Shown here piece by piece: positions 6,512-13,602 of a stretch of DNA of 13,619 nt. The notes beneath the pieces were generated by a model. It saw only the letters and a list, made by a program, of their open reading frames with translations, did no database searches and was not told where the DNA came from. Every line of letters begins with the position of its first letter. Positions within the stretch are counted from its first letter, which is position 1. The DNA is taken from contig URVD01000027.1 of the NCBI GenBank assembly GCA_900551195.1, forward strand, positions 1-13,619, read 5' to 3'. The position numbers and the translations under genes are program-made. Origin of the DNA: an uncultured Collinsella sp. Lineage in GTDB: Bacteria; Actinomycetota; Coriobacteriia; Coriobacteriales; Coriobacteriaceae.

Positions 6512-7237
6512 AGGGCGGTCGTACTCGCCCTGCACACGGGGATGCGAATCGGCGAGGTCTGCGGCCTTCGGTGGTGCGATGTGGATTTCGAGACGGGCCT
6601 GATCTCGATCAGACACTCGGTGGCGTACGCGAAGGGAATGGGTTCGTTCATCAAGGACACCAAGACCCATGACGCCAGGGGTATCCCCATCGACTCGGTC
6701 GGCCTACTCCCCTTCCTGAAGGAGACCCACGAGATCGACTGCGGAAAGCTGCGCTTGCGCGGCCTTACCGGGGCGGTCGAGATCGGGGACTGCTACATCC
6801 TGTCGGAGCCGGGCGCGACCTTCGCGACGACAAGCTATATCCGCAGGGCGTTCAAGACGTTCTCGGAGACCAACGGCCTCATGGGCACCAACGACGAGCT
6901 GATCACGTTCCACGGCCTTCGCCACACGTTCGCAACGCAGTGGATCCGCCAAGGCGGCGATATCAAGGCGCTCCAATCGATCCTCGGCCACAAGGACGCC
7001 ATGGCGACGCTCAACGTCTACGCCGACATCGAGCCCATCTCCAAAATCCATAACATGCTGCGCGCCACGCCGTGCCTTTGGCGCGGGCACCTCGGGCCGA
7101 GGGTCGATCCGGGTCCCATGTTCCAACAGAGGATCCAGGAGTCCATCGAGACGCTCCAGGCGTTCGGCTACGGCATCACCGAGCCGGACGACCGAAATAT
7201 CGCCATACGCGACGTGAAGACGAACAGTTGGCTCTAG
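6512..7237 (+). pseudogene. Tyrosine recombinase (integrase) catalytic-domain remnant
   Basis: The frame after the regulator's stop reads RAVVLALHTGMRIGEV and on into a full tyrosine recombinase catalytic domain. Numbered from the first Met at 6542, the catalytic residues are Arg2, Lys41, His124 and Arg127 (HGLRH), His150 (LGHK) and Tyr160 (NVYA). All six expected positions are present. The N-terminal arm-binding and core-binding domains, usually 150-200 residues, are missing, and no Shine-Dalgarno sequence precedes Met 6542. After the tyrosine a tail of about 70 residues runs to TAG at 7235-7237. This is best read as a 5'-truncated integrase left by a departed or deleted mobile element. It could still be a free catalytic domain if expressed, but I consider that unlikely. 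Confidence 0.8.
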
Positions 7238-7633
7238 CTCACCGAGTACGCGGCAGTGCTGGGCCCATCCCAACTGAGGTCACGGTGGTCCGATAGGGGC
7301 GCCGCCCGCGGCATGCGCCGCGGAGCGGTATCCCCTACCGAAGGGCGGGGATGCCCTCCGCTTCCAGTTCGGAATCAGCCGTCGGAGGCGTTCGGCTGAC
7401 TGCGGGAACGGCCTGTCCGCTCAATGTGTTCGGCTGAGATCGGAAATCAACCCAACACGAGCCGGACACGCGCCAGACGGCTCTTCCCCGTACGGCCTTC
7501 CCCCTTACGCTCATGTTGCAGGCATGTAACGCCGCAGCGAGCGCGCCTTTTTTGCGCCAGACAGGTACAATGATGAACACTGTACCGTAGCGGAGCGCCC
7601 CGCGCGCGCCGCAATCACGCGAAAGGGTTTCCC
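7238..7633. other. Gene-free stretch between integrase remnant and ACT gene
   Basis: No credible gene is seen. The GC-rich stretch holds a hairpin CCGCGGC-ATGC-GCCGCGG at 7306-7323. A second stem, TCAGCCG (7375-7381) with CGGCTGA (7393-7399), is followed by another CGGCTGA at 7431-7437. A promoter-like region for the ACT gene has a TACAAT -10 box at 7566-7571 without a good -35 box. The -10 lies in the left arm of an inverted repeat, GGTACA (7564-7569) and TGTACC (7581-7586), a possible operator. I see no attachment-site duplication that would define the end of the lost element. Confidence 0.45.
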
Positions 7634-7921
7634 ATGGCCGAGATCTCGTCCTCCCGTATCGTCATCACCGTCCTTGGCAAGAACCGCCCCGGCATCGTCG
7701 CCGGCGTCACCCGTGTCCTAGGCGAGGCCAACGTCGACATCCGCGACATCACGCAGTCCATTATCGAGGACATCTTCACCATGACCATGCTGGCCGATAC
7801 CGCCGAGTCCAAGCTCGACTTCGCCGAGCTGCAGAAGGCGCTGGCCGAGGCCGGCGAGCTTTCGGGCGTCAACGTGTCCATCCAGCGCGAGGACGTCTTT
7901 AACTTTATGTACCGCCTGTAG
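7634..7921 (+). CDS. ACT-domain protein, UPF0237 type
   Basis: A 95-residue protein that is essentially one ACT domain. The first strand and loop read VITVLGKNRPGIVAGVTRVL (10-29), with the NRPG turn where ACT domains bind small ligands such as amino acids. Next comes ANVDIRDITQSI and the strand DIFTMTMLAD, with a second helix and strand to about residue 84. The length and pattern match UPF0237 proteins, which are stand-alone ACT proteins of unknown ligand and are commonly encoded beside UPF0210 proteins; no UPF0210 gene follows here. The start is supported by AAAGGG 6 nt upstream. Citrate synthase starts 77 bases after the stop, with no terminator between, so the two are probably co-transcribed. 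A regulatory role toward citrate or glutamate metabolism is only a guess. Confidence 0.88.
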   Translation: MAEISSSRIVITVLGKNRPGIVAGVTRVLGEANVDIRDITQSIIEDIFTMTMLADTAESKLDFAELQKALAEAGELSGVNVSIQREDVFNFMYRL

Positions 7922-7998
7922 CGAGCAAGCCGCTGGGGATAGCCTGACGCGCGCATGCCCATGCAAGTCACCCCGATGCGGCCCGGAGAGGAGCGCGC

Positions 7999-9417
7999 AT
8001 GGCCTACGACGCCAAGAAAATCTATTACCGCTTCGATGACCACTTGAGCCGCCTGGTTCTGGATTATGAGGCGAGCCGCCAGATTTCGCCCGAAAGCGAA
8101 AACCTCTACCACGGCCTGCCGACTGATCCGTACGACGAGGGTCTGTTCGTCGAGCATAACGTCAAGCGCGGCCTGCGCAATGCCGACGGCTCGGGCGTGG
8201 TCGCGGGCCTTACCCGTATCTCGGACGTGCACGGCTACAACAAGGTCGACGGCAAAGTCGTGCCCGACCAGGGCAAGCTCACGCTGCGCGGCTATAGCAT
8301 CGAGGATCTGGTCAACAATGCCCAGTCCGAGAATCGCTATGGCTACGAAGAAGTCGCCTATCTGCTTATCACGGGCTCGCTGCCCAACAAAGAGGAGCTC
8401 GACGGTTTTTGCGAGCGCTTGGGCGCCTTTAGGCATCTGAGCGACGAATACGTCAAAGAGTTCCCCATGACCACGGTGTCGTCGAGCATCATGAATGTGC
8501 TCCAGCGCGCCGTGTTGCTGCTTTACGCCTTCGACGCCGAGCCCGACGCGATTACGCCCGAGCATGAGATCGACGTCGCCATTTCCATGCTCGCACGTCT
8601 CCCGCGCATCGCCGCCTTCGCACACATGGCCTCGGTCGCCAAGCTTCGCGGCTCCGAGGTTCACGTGCCGCACCCCACGCCCGGTCTCTCCACCGCCGAG
8701 ACCATCCTACAGGTCCTGCGCGGCGGCATGGCGTTCACCCGCGATGAGGCGATGCTGCTCGACGTGATGCTCATGCTGCATGCCGAGCACGGCGGCGGCA
8801 ACAACTCCACCTTCGCTTGCCGCGTGCTGTCGTCTTCGGCCACCGACCCGTATTCCGCCTACGCCGCGGCTATCGGCTCGCTCAAGGGCCCGCGCCACGG
8901 CGGTGCCAATGCCAAGGTCGTGTCCATGCACGAGGACATCCGTACGCATGTCTCCAATTGGGAGGACGAGGACGAGGTCGCGGCCTACCTGGGCAAGATC
9001 CTCGACAAGCAGGCCTTCGACGGCACGGGCCTCATCTACGGCATGGGCCACGCCGTCTATACGCTCAGCGACCCGCGCGCCGAGGTATGCCGCCGTTACG
9101 CGCGCACACTTGCCGCCAAGAAGGACCTGGGCGAGGAATTCGCACTCATCGAGCGTATCGAGCGCCTGGCACCCCAGGTCATGCGCGACCACGGCATGAC
9201 CAAGCCCATCTGCGCCAACATCGACCTGTACACAGGCTTTATCTACAAGATGCTCGGCGTGCCCGAGACGCTCTTTACGCCGCTATTCGCCGTCGCCCGC
9301 ATGGCCGGCTGGTCGGCACACCGTATGGAAGAGCTCTTCTGCGCGCACCGTATTATTCGCCCGGCCTATCGTCCGGTGATCGAGCCGCTGGAGTACAAGC
9401 CACTCGCCGACCGATAG
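7999..9417 (+). CDS. gltA: Citrate synthase
   Basis: Condenses acetyl-CoA and oxaloacetate to citrate; some relatives use propionyl-CoA to make 2-methylcitrate, and the sequence alone does not decide. The 472-residue protein has the three expected catalytic positions: His264 in HAEHGGGNNSTF, His351 in the signature GMGHAVYTLSDPR, and Asp409 in NIDLYTGFIYKMLG. A substrate-binding ARMAGWSAHRMEE segment lies at 433-445. About 60 residues at the N-terminus precede the standard core, making it longer than the roughly 430-residue type I enzymes of proteobacteria. The start has GGAGAGGAG about 5 nt upstream. The gene is followed by a strong intrinsic terminator. In fermentative gut actinobacteria this enzyme probably feeds glutamate synthesis through 2-oxoglutarate more than a full cycle (inference). 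Confidence 0.95.
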   Translation: MAYDAKKIYYRFDDHLSRLVLDYEASRQISPESENLYHGLPTDPYDEGLFVEHNVKRGLRNADGSGVVAGLTRISDVHGYNKVDGKVVPDQGKLTLRGYSIEDLVNNAQSENRYGYEEVAYLLITGSLPNKEELDGFCERLGAFRHLSDEYVKEFPMTTVSSSIMNVLQRAVLLLYAFDAEPDAITPEHEIDVAISMLARLPRIAAFAHMASVAKLRGSEVHVPHPTPGLSTAETILQVLRGGMAFTRDEAMLLDVMLMLHAEHGGGNNSTFACRVLSSSATDPYSAYAAAIGSLKGPRHGGANAKVVSMHEDIRTHVSNWEDEDEVAAYLGKILDKQAFDGTGLIYGMGHAVYTLSDPRAEVCRRYARTLAAKKDLGEEFALIERIERLAPQVMRDHGMTKPICANIDLYTGFIYKMLGVPETLFTPLFAVARMAGWSAHRMEELFCAHRIIRPAYRPVIEPLEYKPLADR

Positions 9418-9440
9418 GACGCGGACCGTTATAGATCTTG

Positions 9441-9479
9441 AGCGTGGCCAGGGACCCAAGCCCTTGGCCACGCTTTTTT
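9441..9479 (+). terminator. Intrinsic terminator after citrate synthase
   Basis: AGCGTGGCCA (9441-9450) pairs perfectly with TGGCCACGCT (9465-9474), and GGG/CCC extends the stem with one bulge. A run of six T (9474-9479) follows directly. It lies 24 bases after the stop codon and ends the ACT-citrate synthase unit. Confidence 0.9.
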
Positions 9480-9502
9480 GCCAATAGAAAGGGCTGCATC
9501 AA

Positions 9503-10345
9503 ATGATTGTGTTTTCCGATATGGACGGAACACTGCTGACGAGCGATAAGCAGATGAGCGACGCCACTTGGGCAATGCTCGACGAGCTCGCACGTCGTGG
9601 CATCGAGTTTGTTCCCTGCACGGGGCGTCCGCTGTCGGGCATCTTTGAGCCCATTCTCGCCCATCCCGCCGTACACTACGCGGTCTGTGCCAACGGCGCC
9701 AGCGTCTGGCAACTCGACGACGATGTGCCCACCGACGCCTCGTGCGCCACGCGCATCTTGAGCCGTCCGCTCGATTGCGGCATTGCCCACCGCATCCATC
9801 GCATTGCCGCCGGCCACGATGTGACCTTCGATATCTTCGCGGATGGACAGTGCTTCCTCCCCCGCTCGCTTTACGGGCGCCTGGATGAGTTCTGCGGCGG
9901 CGACCCCCACATCGCGGCTTCGCTCAAGCGCACACGAACACCGATCGACATGGATATCGACAGCAAGATCGACGAGGTCGAGACGCTCGAACGCATCGCC
10001 ATGTACTGGCACGACCCGGCCGATCGCGACGCCATCGCGGCGGCGCTCGACACGCTCGGAGGCATTGAGATCACGCGTTCTTACGCCATGAATATCGAGG
10101 TCATGGGTGAGGGCGCCACCAAGGGGACAGCCCTCACGTGGCTATGTGAGCATCTGGGCGAGCGTCTCGCCGACGCCTGGGCGTTCGGCGACAACATCAA
10201 CGACATCCCCATGCTGCAGGCAGCGGGCCACGGCATGGCCATGATCAACGCCGAGTCCGAAGACCGCGAGGCCGCCGACGCCATCACCGAATACGACAAC
10301 GACCACGACGGCGTCGCCCGCACCATCATGGCCGCCCTCGCCTAG
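9503..10345 (+). CDS. Cof-type HAD-superfamily phosphatase
   Basis: A cytoplasmic hydrolase of 280 residues, likely acting on sugar phosphates or nucleotides; the substrate cannot be read from sequence. The four HAD motifs are present: DMDGT with Asp6 and Asp8 (nucleophile and acid/base), Thr40 in VPCTGRP, Lys207 in GATKG, and GDNIND at 229-234 holding the Mg2+-binding acids. The insert between motifs II and III (about 60-200) is the large C2-type cap of Cof proteins. AAAGGG lies 9 nt upstream of the ATG. It starts just after the citrate synthase terminator, so it probably has its own promoter or depends on readthrough. Its TAG stop (10343-10345) forms the CTAGTCATTGG start of the intergenic repeat. 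It is only distantly similar to the second HAD gene at 10462, so the two are not a recent duplication. Confidence 0.92.
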   Translation: MIVFSDMDGTLLTSDKQMSDATWAMLDELARRGIEFVPCTGRPLSGIFEPILAHPAVHYAVCANGASVWQLDDDVPTDASCATRILSRPLDCGIAHRIHRIAAGHDVTFDIFADGQCFLPRSLYGRLDEFCGGDPHIAASLKRTRTPIDMDIDSKIDEVETLERIAMYWHDPADRDAIAAALDTLGGIEITRSYAMNIEVMGEGATKGTALTWLCEHLGERLADAWAFGDNINDIPMLQAAGHGMAMINAESEDREAADAITEYDNDHDGVARTIMAALA

Positions 10346-10400
10346 TCATTGGCCAGTCACTGGGGATGTTCTTAAGACTAGTCACTGGGGACACTCTTCG
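10343..10400 (+). repeat. Left copy of a two-part inverted repeat around the second HAD gene
   Basis: This copy reads CTAGTCATTGG, then AGTCACTGGGGATGTTCTTA, then GACTAGTCACTGGGGACACT with CTTCG. The core AGTCACTGGGGA occurs twice (10355-10366 and 10380-10391). A matching copy lies in opposite orientation at 11414-11467, so the pair brackets the HAD gene at 10462-11256. The repeat begins at the stop codon of the upstream HAD gene. GACTAGTC is itself a perfect palindrome. It looks like a REP-type intergenic element. Confidence 0.7.
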
Positions 10401-10407
10401 CAAAAAG

Positions 10408-10459
10408 CTGCAAGGACTGTCCCCCACTGTCGGCAGAAAAGGAACGTCGCCAGCTGCCG
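10408..10459. repeat. Short GTCCC-type repeat and weak stem after the second HAD gene
   Basis: GCAAGGACTGTCCCCCACTG (10409-10428) resembles, as its reverse complement, the GGGGACACTCTT cores nearby and a related segment near 13445-13470. It is followed by a weak stem, CGGCAG (10431-10436) with CTGCCG (10454-10459), which could mark the 3' end of the minus-strand HAD transcript. No U-run is present. Confidence 0.35.
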
Positions 10460-10461
10460 GA

Positions 10462-11256
10462 TTAGGAGAGACTCTCCAGCACGCGACGGAGCTCATGCTG
10501 AACGGCGTGGTCGCGGTTGCAGCCTACGACACGATCGGCCACCGCCTTGAGCGCGGGGCGCGCGTTTTCCATCGCGCAGCCCGTGCCGACAAAGCGAATG
10601 ATCTCGTAGTCGTTCATCGAGTCGCCAAACGCCATGACCTCGTCGCGTCCAATGCCGTAATGCTCCGCGAGCTGCGCGATACCCGAGGCCTTCGACACAC
10701 CAGGCTGCATGGCATCGATCCACGCGTTGCCCGAAGGCGCAAAAGTAAAGAGCTGACCAAGTTCGCGCTGTAGCACGTACGCACTGTCCATAACCGCACT
10801 GTCGTCGCAAAAGATACTCGCTTTGATGATATTTACGCTGGGATCGGGCAGCTCCCAAATGCGCTCGGCATTGGGAAGGTCCTTATCGACCTCACGCACG
10901 AACTTGCACTCGTCATCGAGCAGGAAGGACTTGGTTCGGTCAAAGAGCGCAAGATGCAGATTGGGAAACGTCCTGACGGCTTGGGCGAGCCTTCGAATCG
11001 CCAGGTGGGAATACACCTCACGGTCTACCATCTTACCGTCGGCGTAGACTTGGGCGCCGTTAGCGGCGACAAAGTCCATCTTGTCGCGAACGGGCGCAAA
11101 GAACTCGCACAGGCGATCGTAGCGACGACCTGACGATGCGGCGAAATGCACGCCATGCTCGTGTAGCGCCAGAATCAGTTCGTAGGTCTCGGGAGGCACC
11201 TGGCCGTTTTCGTCAAGCAGCGTGCCGTCCATATCGGATGCAATCAGTTTAAACAT
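10462..11256 (-). CDS. Cof-type HAD-superfamily phosphatase (second copy type)
   Basis: A 264-residue cytoplasmic phosphatase of the Cof/C2-cap class with unknown substrate. The motifs are DMDGT with Asp8 and Asp10, Ser42 in SSGRRYD, Lys189 in GVSKASG, and GDSMND at 211-216. The cap lies between about 80 and 185. The ATG at 11256 is certain: AAGGGAG lies 7 nt upstream. That Shine-Dalgarno sequence lies inside one arm of a very long hairpin (11262-11323), so translation may be regulated. The gene and leader are enclosed by inverted repeats at 10343-10400 and 11414-11467, and it reads opposite to the HAD gene on its left. The enclosed unit could have moved as a cassette, but no transposase is present. 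Confidence 0.92.
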   Translation of the reverse strand: MFKLIASDMDGTLLDENGQVPPETYELILALHEHGVHFAASSGRRYDRLCEFFAPVRDKMDFVAANGAQVYADGKMVDREVYSHLAIRRLAQAVRTFPNLHLALFDRTKSFLLDDECKFVREVDKDLPNAERIWELPDPSVNIIKASIFCDDSAVMDSAYVLQRELGQLFTFAPSGNAWIDAMQPGVSKASGIAQLAEHYGIGRDEVMAFGDSMNDYEIIRFVGTGCAMENARPALKAVADRVVGCNRDHAVQHELRRVLESLS

Positions 11257-11261
11257 AGAAA

Positions 11262-11323
11262 AGCTCCCTTCGGACTTGTTGGAATCGAACGTGTATCCGA
11301 TTCCAACGTACCCAAAGGGAGCT
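11262..11323 (-). promoter_or_regulatory. Long leader hairpin burying the HAD gene's Shine-Dalgarno
   Basis: On the minus strand AGCTCCCTT pairs with AAGGGAGCT (outer 9 bp), TGGGT with GTCCG (5 bp with wobbles), and GTTGGAATCG with CGATTCCAAC (inner 10 bp), around a 10-nt loop and one 2x2 mismatch. The 3' arm contains the Shine-Dalgarno AAGGGAG of the gene starting at 11256 and is followed by UUUUCUAUG. It could block ribosome binding, act as an attenuator, or end transcription coming from ade. No known riboswitch or T-box consensus was recognised. Confidence 0.65.
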
Positions 11324-11326
11324 CAG

Positions 11327-11355
11327 ATAAGACCCTGCGGGCGCAAACGTTACAA
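11327..11355 (-). promoter_or_regulatory. Weak candidate promoter of the second HAD gene
   Basis: On the minus strand TTGTAA (11355-11350) and TCTTAT (11332-11327) are spaced by 17 bp, each matching four of six consensus positions. Transcription would begin near 11320, inside the first arm of the leader hairpin, so the message would open with that structure. This is a moderate-quality match only. Confidence 0.3.
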
Positions 11356-11413
11356 GGACCTGGCAAATAGCTCACACATGCCAGAGGCCTCACGGTCGCG
11401 GCGTCAGGCAGCC

Positions 11414-11467
11414 CGCCAAAGAGTGTCCCCAACGACTAGTCGTTTAAGAACGTCCCCGATGACTAGT
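11414..11467 (-). repeat. Right copy of the two-part inverted repeat
   Basis: On the minus strand it reads GACTAGTCATCGGGGACG, TTCTTAAAC, then GACTAGTCGTTGGGGACACT and CTTTGG. It matches the left copy (10343-10400) with a few substitutions and lacks its 11-base extra segment. Its first GACTAGTC supplies the last codon (GAC) and TAG stop of ade at 11463-11468. Confidence 0.7.
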
Positions 11468-13283
11468 CGGCGTAGGTGAAGGTGGTGACGTCGAACATGC
11501 CCTCGGGGCGGATGCGGAGCGTCGGGATCACCGGCAGGGGCAGGAAGATGATGCCCATGATGGGGTCGAGCGGCGGCTCGATGCCCATGGCGCGCGCCTT
11601 GACCATAAAGTCGTCGTGCTGCGCGGCAACGTCCTCGGCCGTACCCTCGCTCATAAGGCCACCGAGCGCCAGCGGAATGCGCGCCACGACCTCGCCGTTG
11701 CGCACCAGCACGTGGCCGCCCTGGCCCACGGCCTCAACGGCAGCCATCATATCCGCCGCATTGTCGCCCACCACGCACACGTTGTGCGAGTCGTGGCCGA
11801 TCGTGGAGGCAATGGCACCACCGGTGATGGTGAAACCGCGCACCCAGCCGCGACCGATATGCTTGCCGATCAGGCCCAGGCCAGCGGGGCCGTCGCCGTC
11901 GGCACCCTCGGCCTGCAGCGACACGCCGCGGCCATGGCGCTCAATCAGCATAATGCGACGCAAGTCCTCGGCATTCTCGGGGCGAGCCATACCCGTGATG
12001 GCCTTACCCGGCACCACGTCGATCACGGCCTCGCCTGGCTTAAAGGCATAGTCGAATACGTCGAGCGATAGCTTCGGCAGCTTAACGGAGGCGCGCAGCT
12101 CATCGGCAAGGGCCGCAACCTCGGCCATCTCGGGTGCAATTTCGCCCACAAAGGTGCCATCCTGCGCCACCAGGGCACCGGCGGCATAAACACGATGCGG
12201 AGCCTTGGCAAACGTAAGGTCATCGAGCACCAGCAGGTCGGCGCACTTGCCGGCCTCGATGGCACCGCGCAGCTCGTGCGGGTCGCGGCAGCCGTGATCC
12301 AGGCCAAACGCCTCGGCCGTGGAGAGGGACGCCATAGAGATAGCGACCACGGGGTCGATACCGGCCTCGATGGCCACGCGGCAGGCATTGTCGATCATGC
12401 CGGTCGAAAGAGCATCGGAGGGAGCGCGGTCGTCGGTCGCAAAGCAGCAGCGGCGGGCGCGGGCAGGGTTCTCCAGCAGCATCGGAGACAAATTGGCCAG
12501 GTCGTGGCTGCACGTGCCCTCGCGCAGCATCACATACATGCCGCGGGACAGCTTATCGAGCGCCTCCTCGGGAATCGTCGACTCGTGGTCGGCGATAATA
12601 CCCGCTGCGGCATAGGCGTTGAGGTCCATACCGGCAACGAGCGGCGCATGGCCGTCGACTTGCTTGGACGGCGTCTGGTTGGCAGCGTCGATGCGGGCGC
12701 AGGTCTCAGGATCGGCCATAAAGACACCCGGCAGGTTCATCATCTCGCCCAGGCCAAAGACATCGCCCGGATGCTCGGCAAAAAACGCCTGCATATCGGC
12801 AGCCGAAATAACGGCACCGGCCTGCTCGTCGGGCAGCGCGGGCACGCACGAAGGCATCATGTACTTGATGGAGATGGGTGTACGGCGGCCGTCCTCAATC
12901 ATAAAGCGCAAGCCATCGAGACCGGCAACATTGGCAATCTCGTGGCTGTCGGCAATAGCGGTGGTGGTACCGCGCGTCGCCGCCATGCGTGCATACTCGA
13001 CAGGGCGGATGTTCGAGGACTCAATGTGCAGATGCCCGTCAATAAAACCGGGGGCAAGATAGCGGCCCTGGCAATCGATGACCTCGGCAGCCTCATACGT
13101 ACCGGCGGCATCGTCGCGACCGTCGTAGAGCACGCCGACGATCACACCGTCCTTGACGGCAACGCTACCGGGCGCCACGCGCTGACCGTACACGTCGACA
13201 ATCTGCGCATTGGTAAACAGCGTGTCGACGGGCACGCGGCCCTCGGCGGCCTCGATCACAGACCTCATGACCTCAACGGACAT
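11463..13283 (-). CDS. ade: Adenine deaminase
   Basis: Deaminates adenine to hypoxanthine and ammonia in purine salvage; a metal-dependent amidohydrolase. The protein has 606 residues from the ATG at 13283, about the family length. The metal-binding HLH (His84, His86) sits in APGFIDGHLHIESS. Further motifs are DSHEIANV (His114), GLGEMMN (177-183), VDGHAPLV (His212), ADHEST (His233) and FATDDRAPSD with Asp284. The C-terminal domain from about 360 has GLGLIGKHIGRG and ATIGHDSHNVCVVG segments typical of adenine deaminase. The 13283 start has AAAGGAG 5 nt upstream. The open frame runs 80 codons further upstream, but those residues are not family-like and cross the promoter. The stop codon is provided by an intergenic repeat. 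It appears monocistronic or is followed by the second HAD gene. Confidence 0.96.
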   Translation of the reverse strand: MSVEVMRSVIEAAEGRVPVDTLFTNAQIVDVYGQRVAPGSVAVKDGVIVGVLYDGRDDAAGTYEAAEVIDCQGRYLAPGFIDGHLHIESSNIRPVEYARMAATRGTTTAIADSHEIANVAGLDGLRFMIEDGRRTPISIKYMMPSCVPALPDEQAGAVISAADMQAFFAEHPGDVFGLGEMMNLPGVFMADPETCARIDAANQTPSKQVDGHAPLVAGMDLNAYAAAGIIADHESTIPEEALDKLSRGMYVMLREGTCSHDLANLSPMLLENPARARRCCFATDDRAPSDALSTGMIDNACRVAIEAGIDPVVAISMASLSTAEAFGLDHGCRDPHELRGAIEAGKCADLLVLDDLTFAKAPHRVYAAGALVAQDGTFVGEIAPEMAEVAALADELRASVKLPKLSLDVFDYAFKPGEAVIDVVPGKAITGMARPENAEDLRRIMLIERHGRGVSLQAEGADGDGPAGLGLIGKHIGRGWVRGFTITGGAIASTIGHDSHNVCVVGDNAADMMAAVEAVGQGGHVLVRNGEVVARIPLALGGLMSEGTAEDVAAQHDDFMVKARAMGIEPPLDPIMGIIFLPLPVIPTLRIRPEGMFDVTTFTYAD

Positions 13284-13309
13284 ACCTTCTCCTTTAACCG
13301 TAGAAAACA

Positions 13310-13339
13310 GCTGCGGAGCGGACAGGCCTTCACCGCAGC
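13310..13339 (-). promoter_or_regulatory. Hairpin in the ade leader
   Basis: GCTGCGG (13310-13316) pairs with CCGCAGC (13333-13339) over a 16-nt loop. If transcription begins near 13345, this stem occupies the start of a roughly 60-nt leader and ends 26 bases before the ATG. It leaves the Shine-Dalgarno free. It does not match the purine riboswitch consensus. Confidence 0.35.
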
Positions 13340-13351
13340 AAACCAATAGCC

Positions 13352-13379
13352 ATTGTATGCCCAAACGATGGGTCAACAA
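13352..13379 (-). promoter_or_regulatory. Candidate sigma70 promoter of ade
   Basis: On the minus strand TTGTTG (13379-13374) and TACAAT (13357-13352) are spaced by 16 bp; TACAAT matches five of six consensus positions. It predicts a transcript starting near 13345, 62 bases before the ade start. Confidence 0.5.
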
Positions 13380-13503
13380 TACGCCTCTCCGCTTAACGGC
13401 ACACGCCGCTTGGCGCAATGGAGACAGGTTGCTTTGCACCAATGACAAGGAGTGTCCCAAAGTGCCAACAACGGCAGCGCCGATATTTTGGCAACGCCAG
13501 CGA

Positions 13504-13602
13504 GCGGGCCGCATTTGAGGCAAGGTGACGTGAAACGAAAGGGCGCTGACCTTCTGGTCGCGCCCTTGAAGTTGAACGTCAGATTGTCCAAATGCGGCCC
13601 GC
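13504..13602 (-). repeat. 99-nt nested inverted repeat upstream of ade
   Basis: Outer arms GCGGGCCGCATTTG (13504-13517) and CAAATGCGGCCCGC (13589-13602) are perfect 14-bp complements. Inside are GACGT (13527-13531) with ACGTC (13576-13580), then AAGGGCGC (13539-13546) with GCGCCCTT (13560-13567), and GACC/GGTC around a TTCT loop. On the minus strand the inner stem is followed by TTCGTTT, as in a terminator for a gene beyond the right edge. The outer arms are unexplained by that and suggest a mobile or structured element. The rest of 13380-13503 holds only a GGGACACTC-type segment near 13445-13470. Confidence 0.55.

Noticed and set aside
7615..8673. 352-residue minus-strand open frame opposite the ACT and citrate synthase genes
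   Set aside because: It is a GC-rich antisense shadow; both plus-strand genes have clear family motifs and ribosome binding sites.
11257..11345. T-box riboswitch upstream of the second HAD gene
   Set aside because: No GGGUGGNACCGCG-like box or specifier stem was found, and the downstream gene is not an amino acid gene.
13284..13345. Purine riboswitch upstream of ade
   Set aside because: The predicted leader is only about 60 nt and has a single stem without the three-way junction consensus.
12195..13349. 384-residue plus-strand open frame opposite ade
   Set aside because: It mirrors the codon pattern of ade, is rich in H, R, G and A, and has no recognisable domain.
13284..13523. An 80-residue N-terminal extension of adenine deaminase
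   Set aside because: It lacks family-like sequence, overlaps the likely promoter at 13352-13379, and the start at 13283 has a strong Shine-Dalgarno AAAGGAG.
13373..13591. 72-residue minus-strand open frame in the right-end repeat
   Set aside because: It is generated by the nested inverted repeat and the short repeat beside it; no ribosome binding site or domain was recognised.
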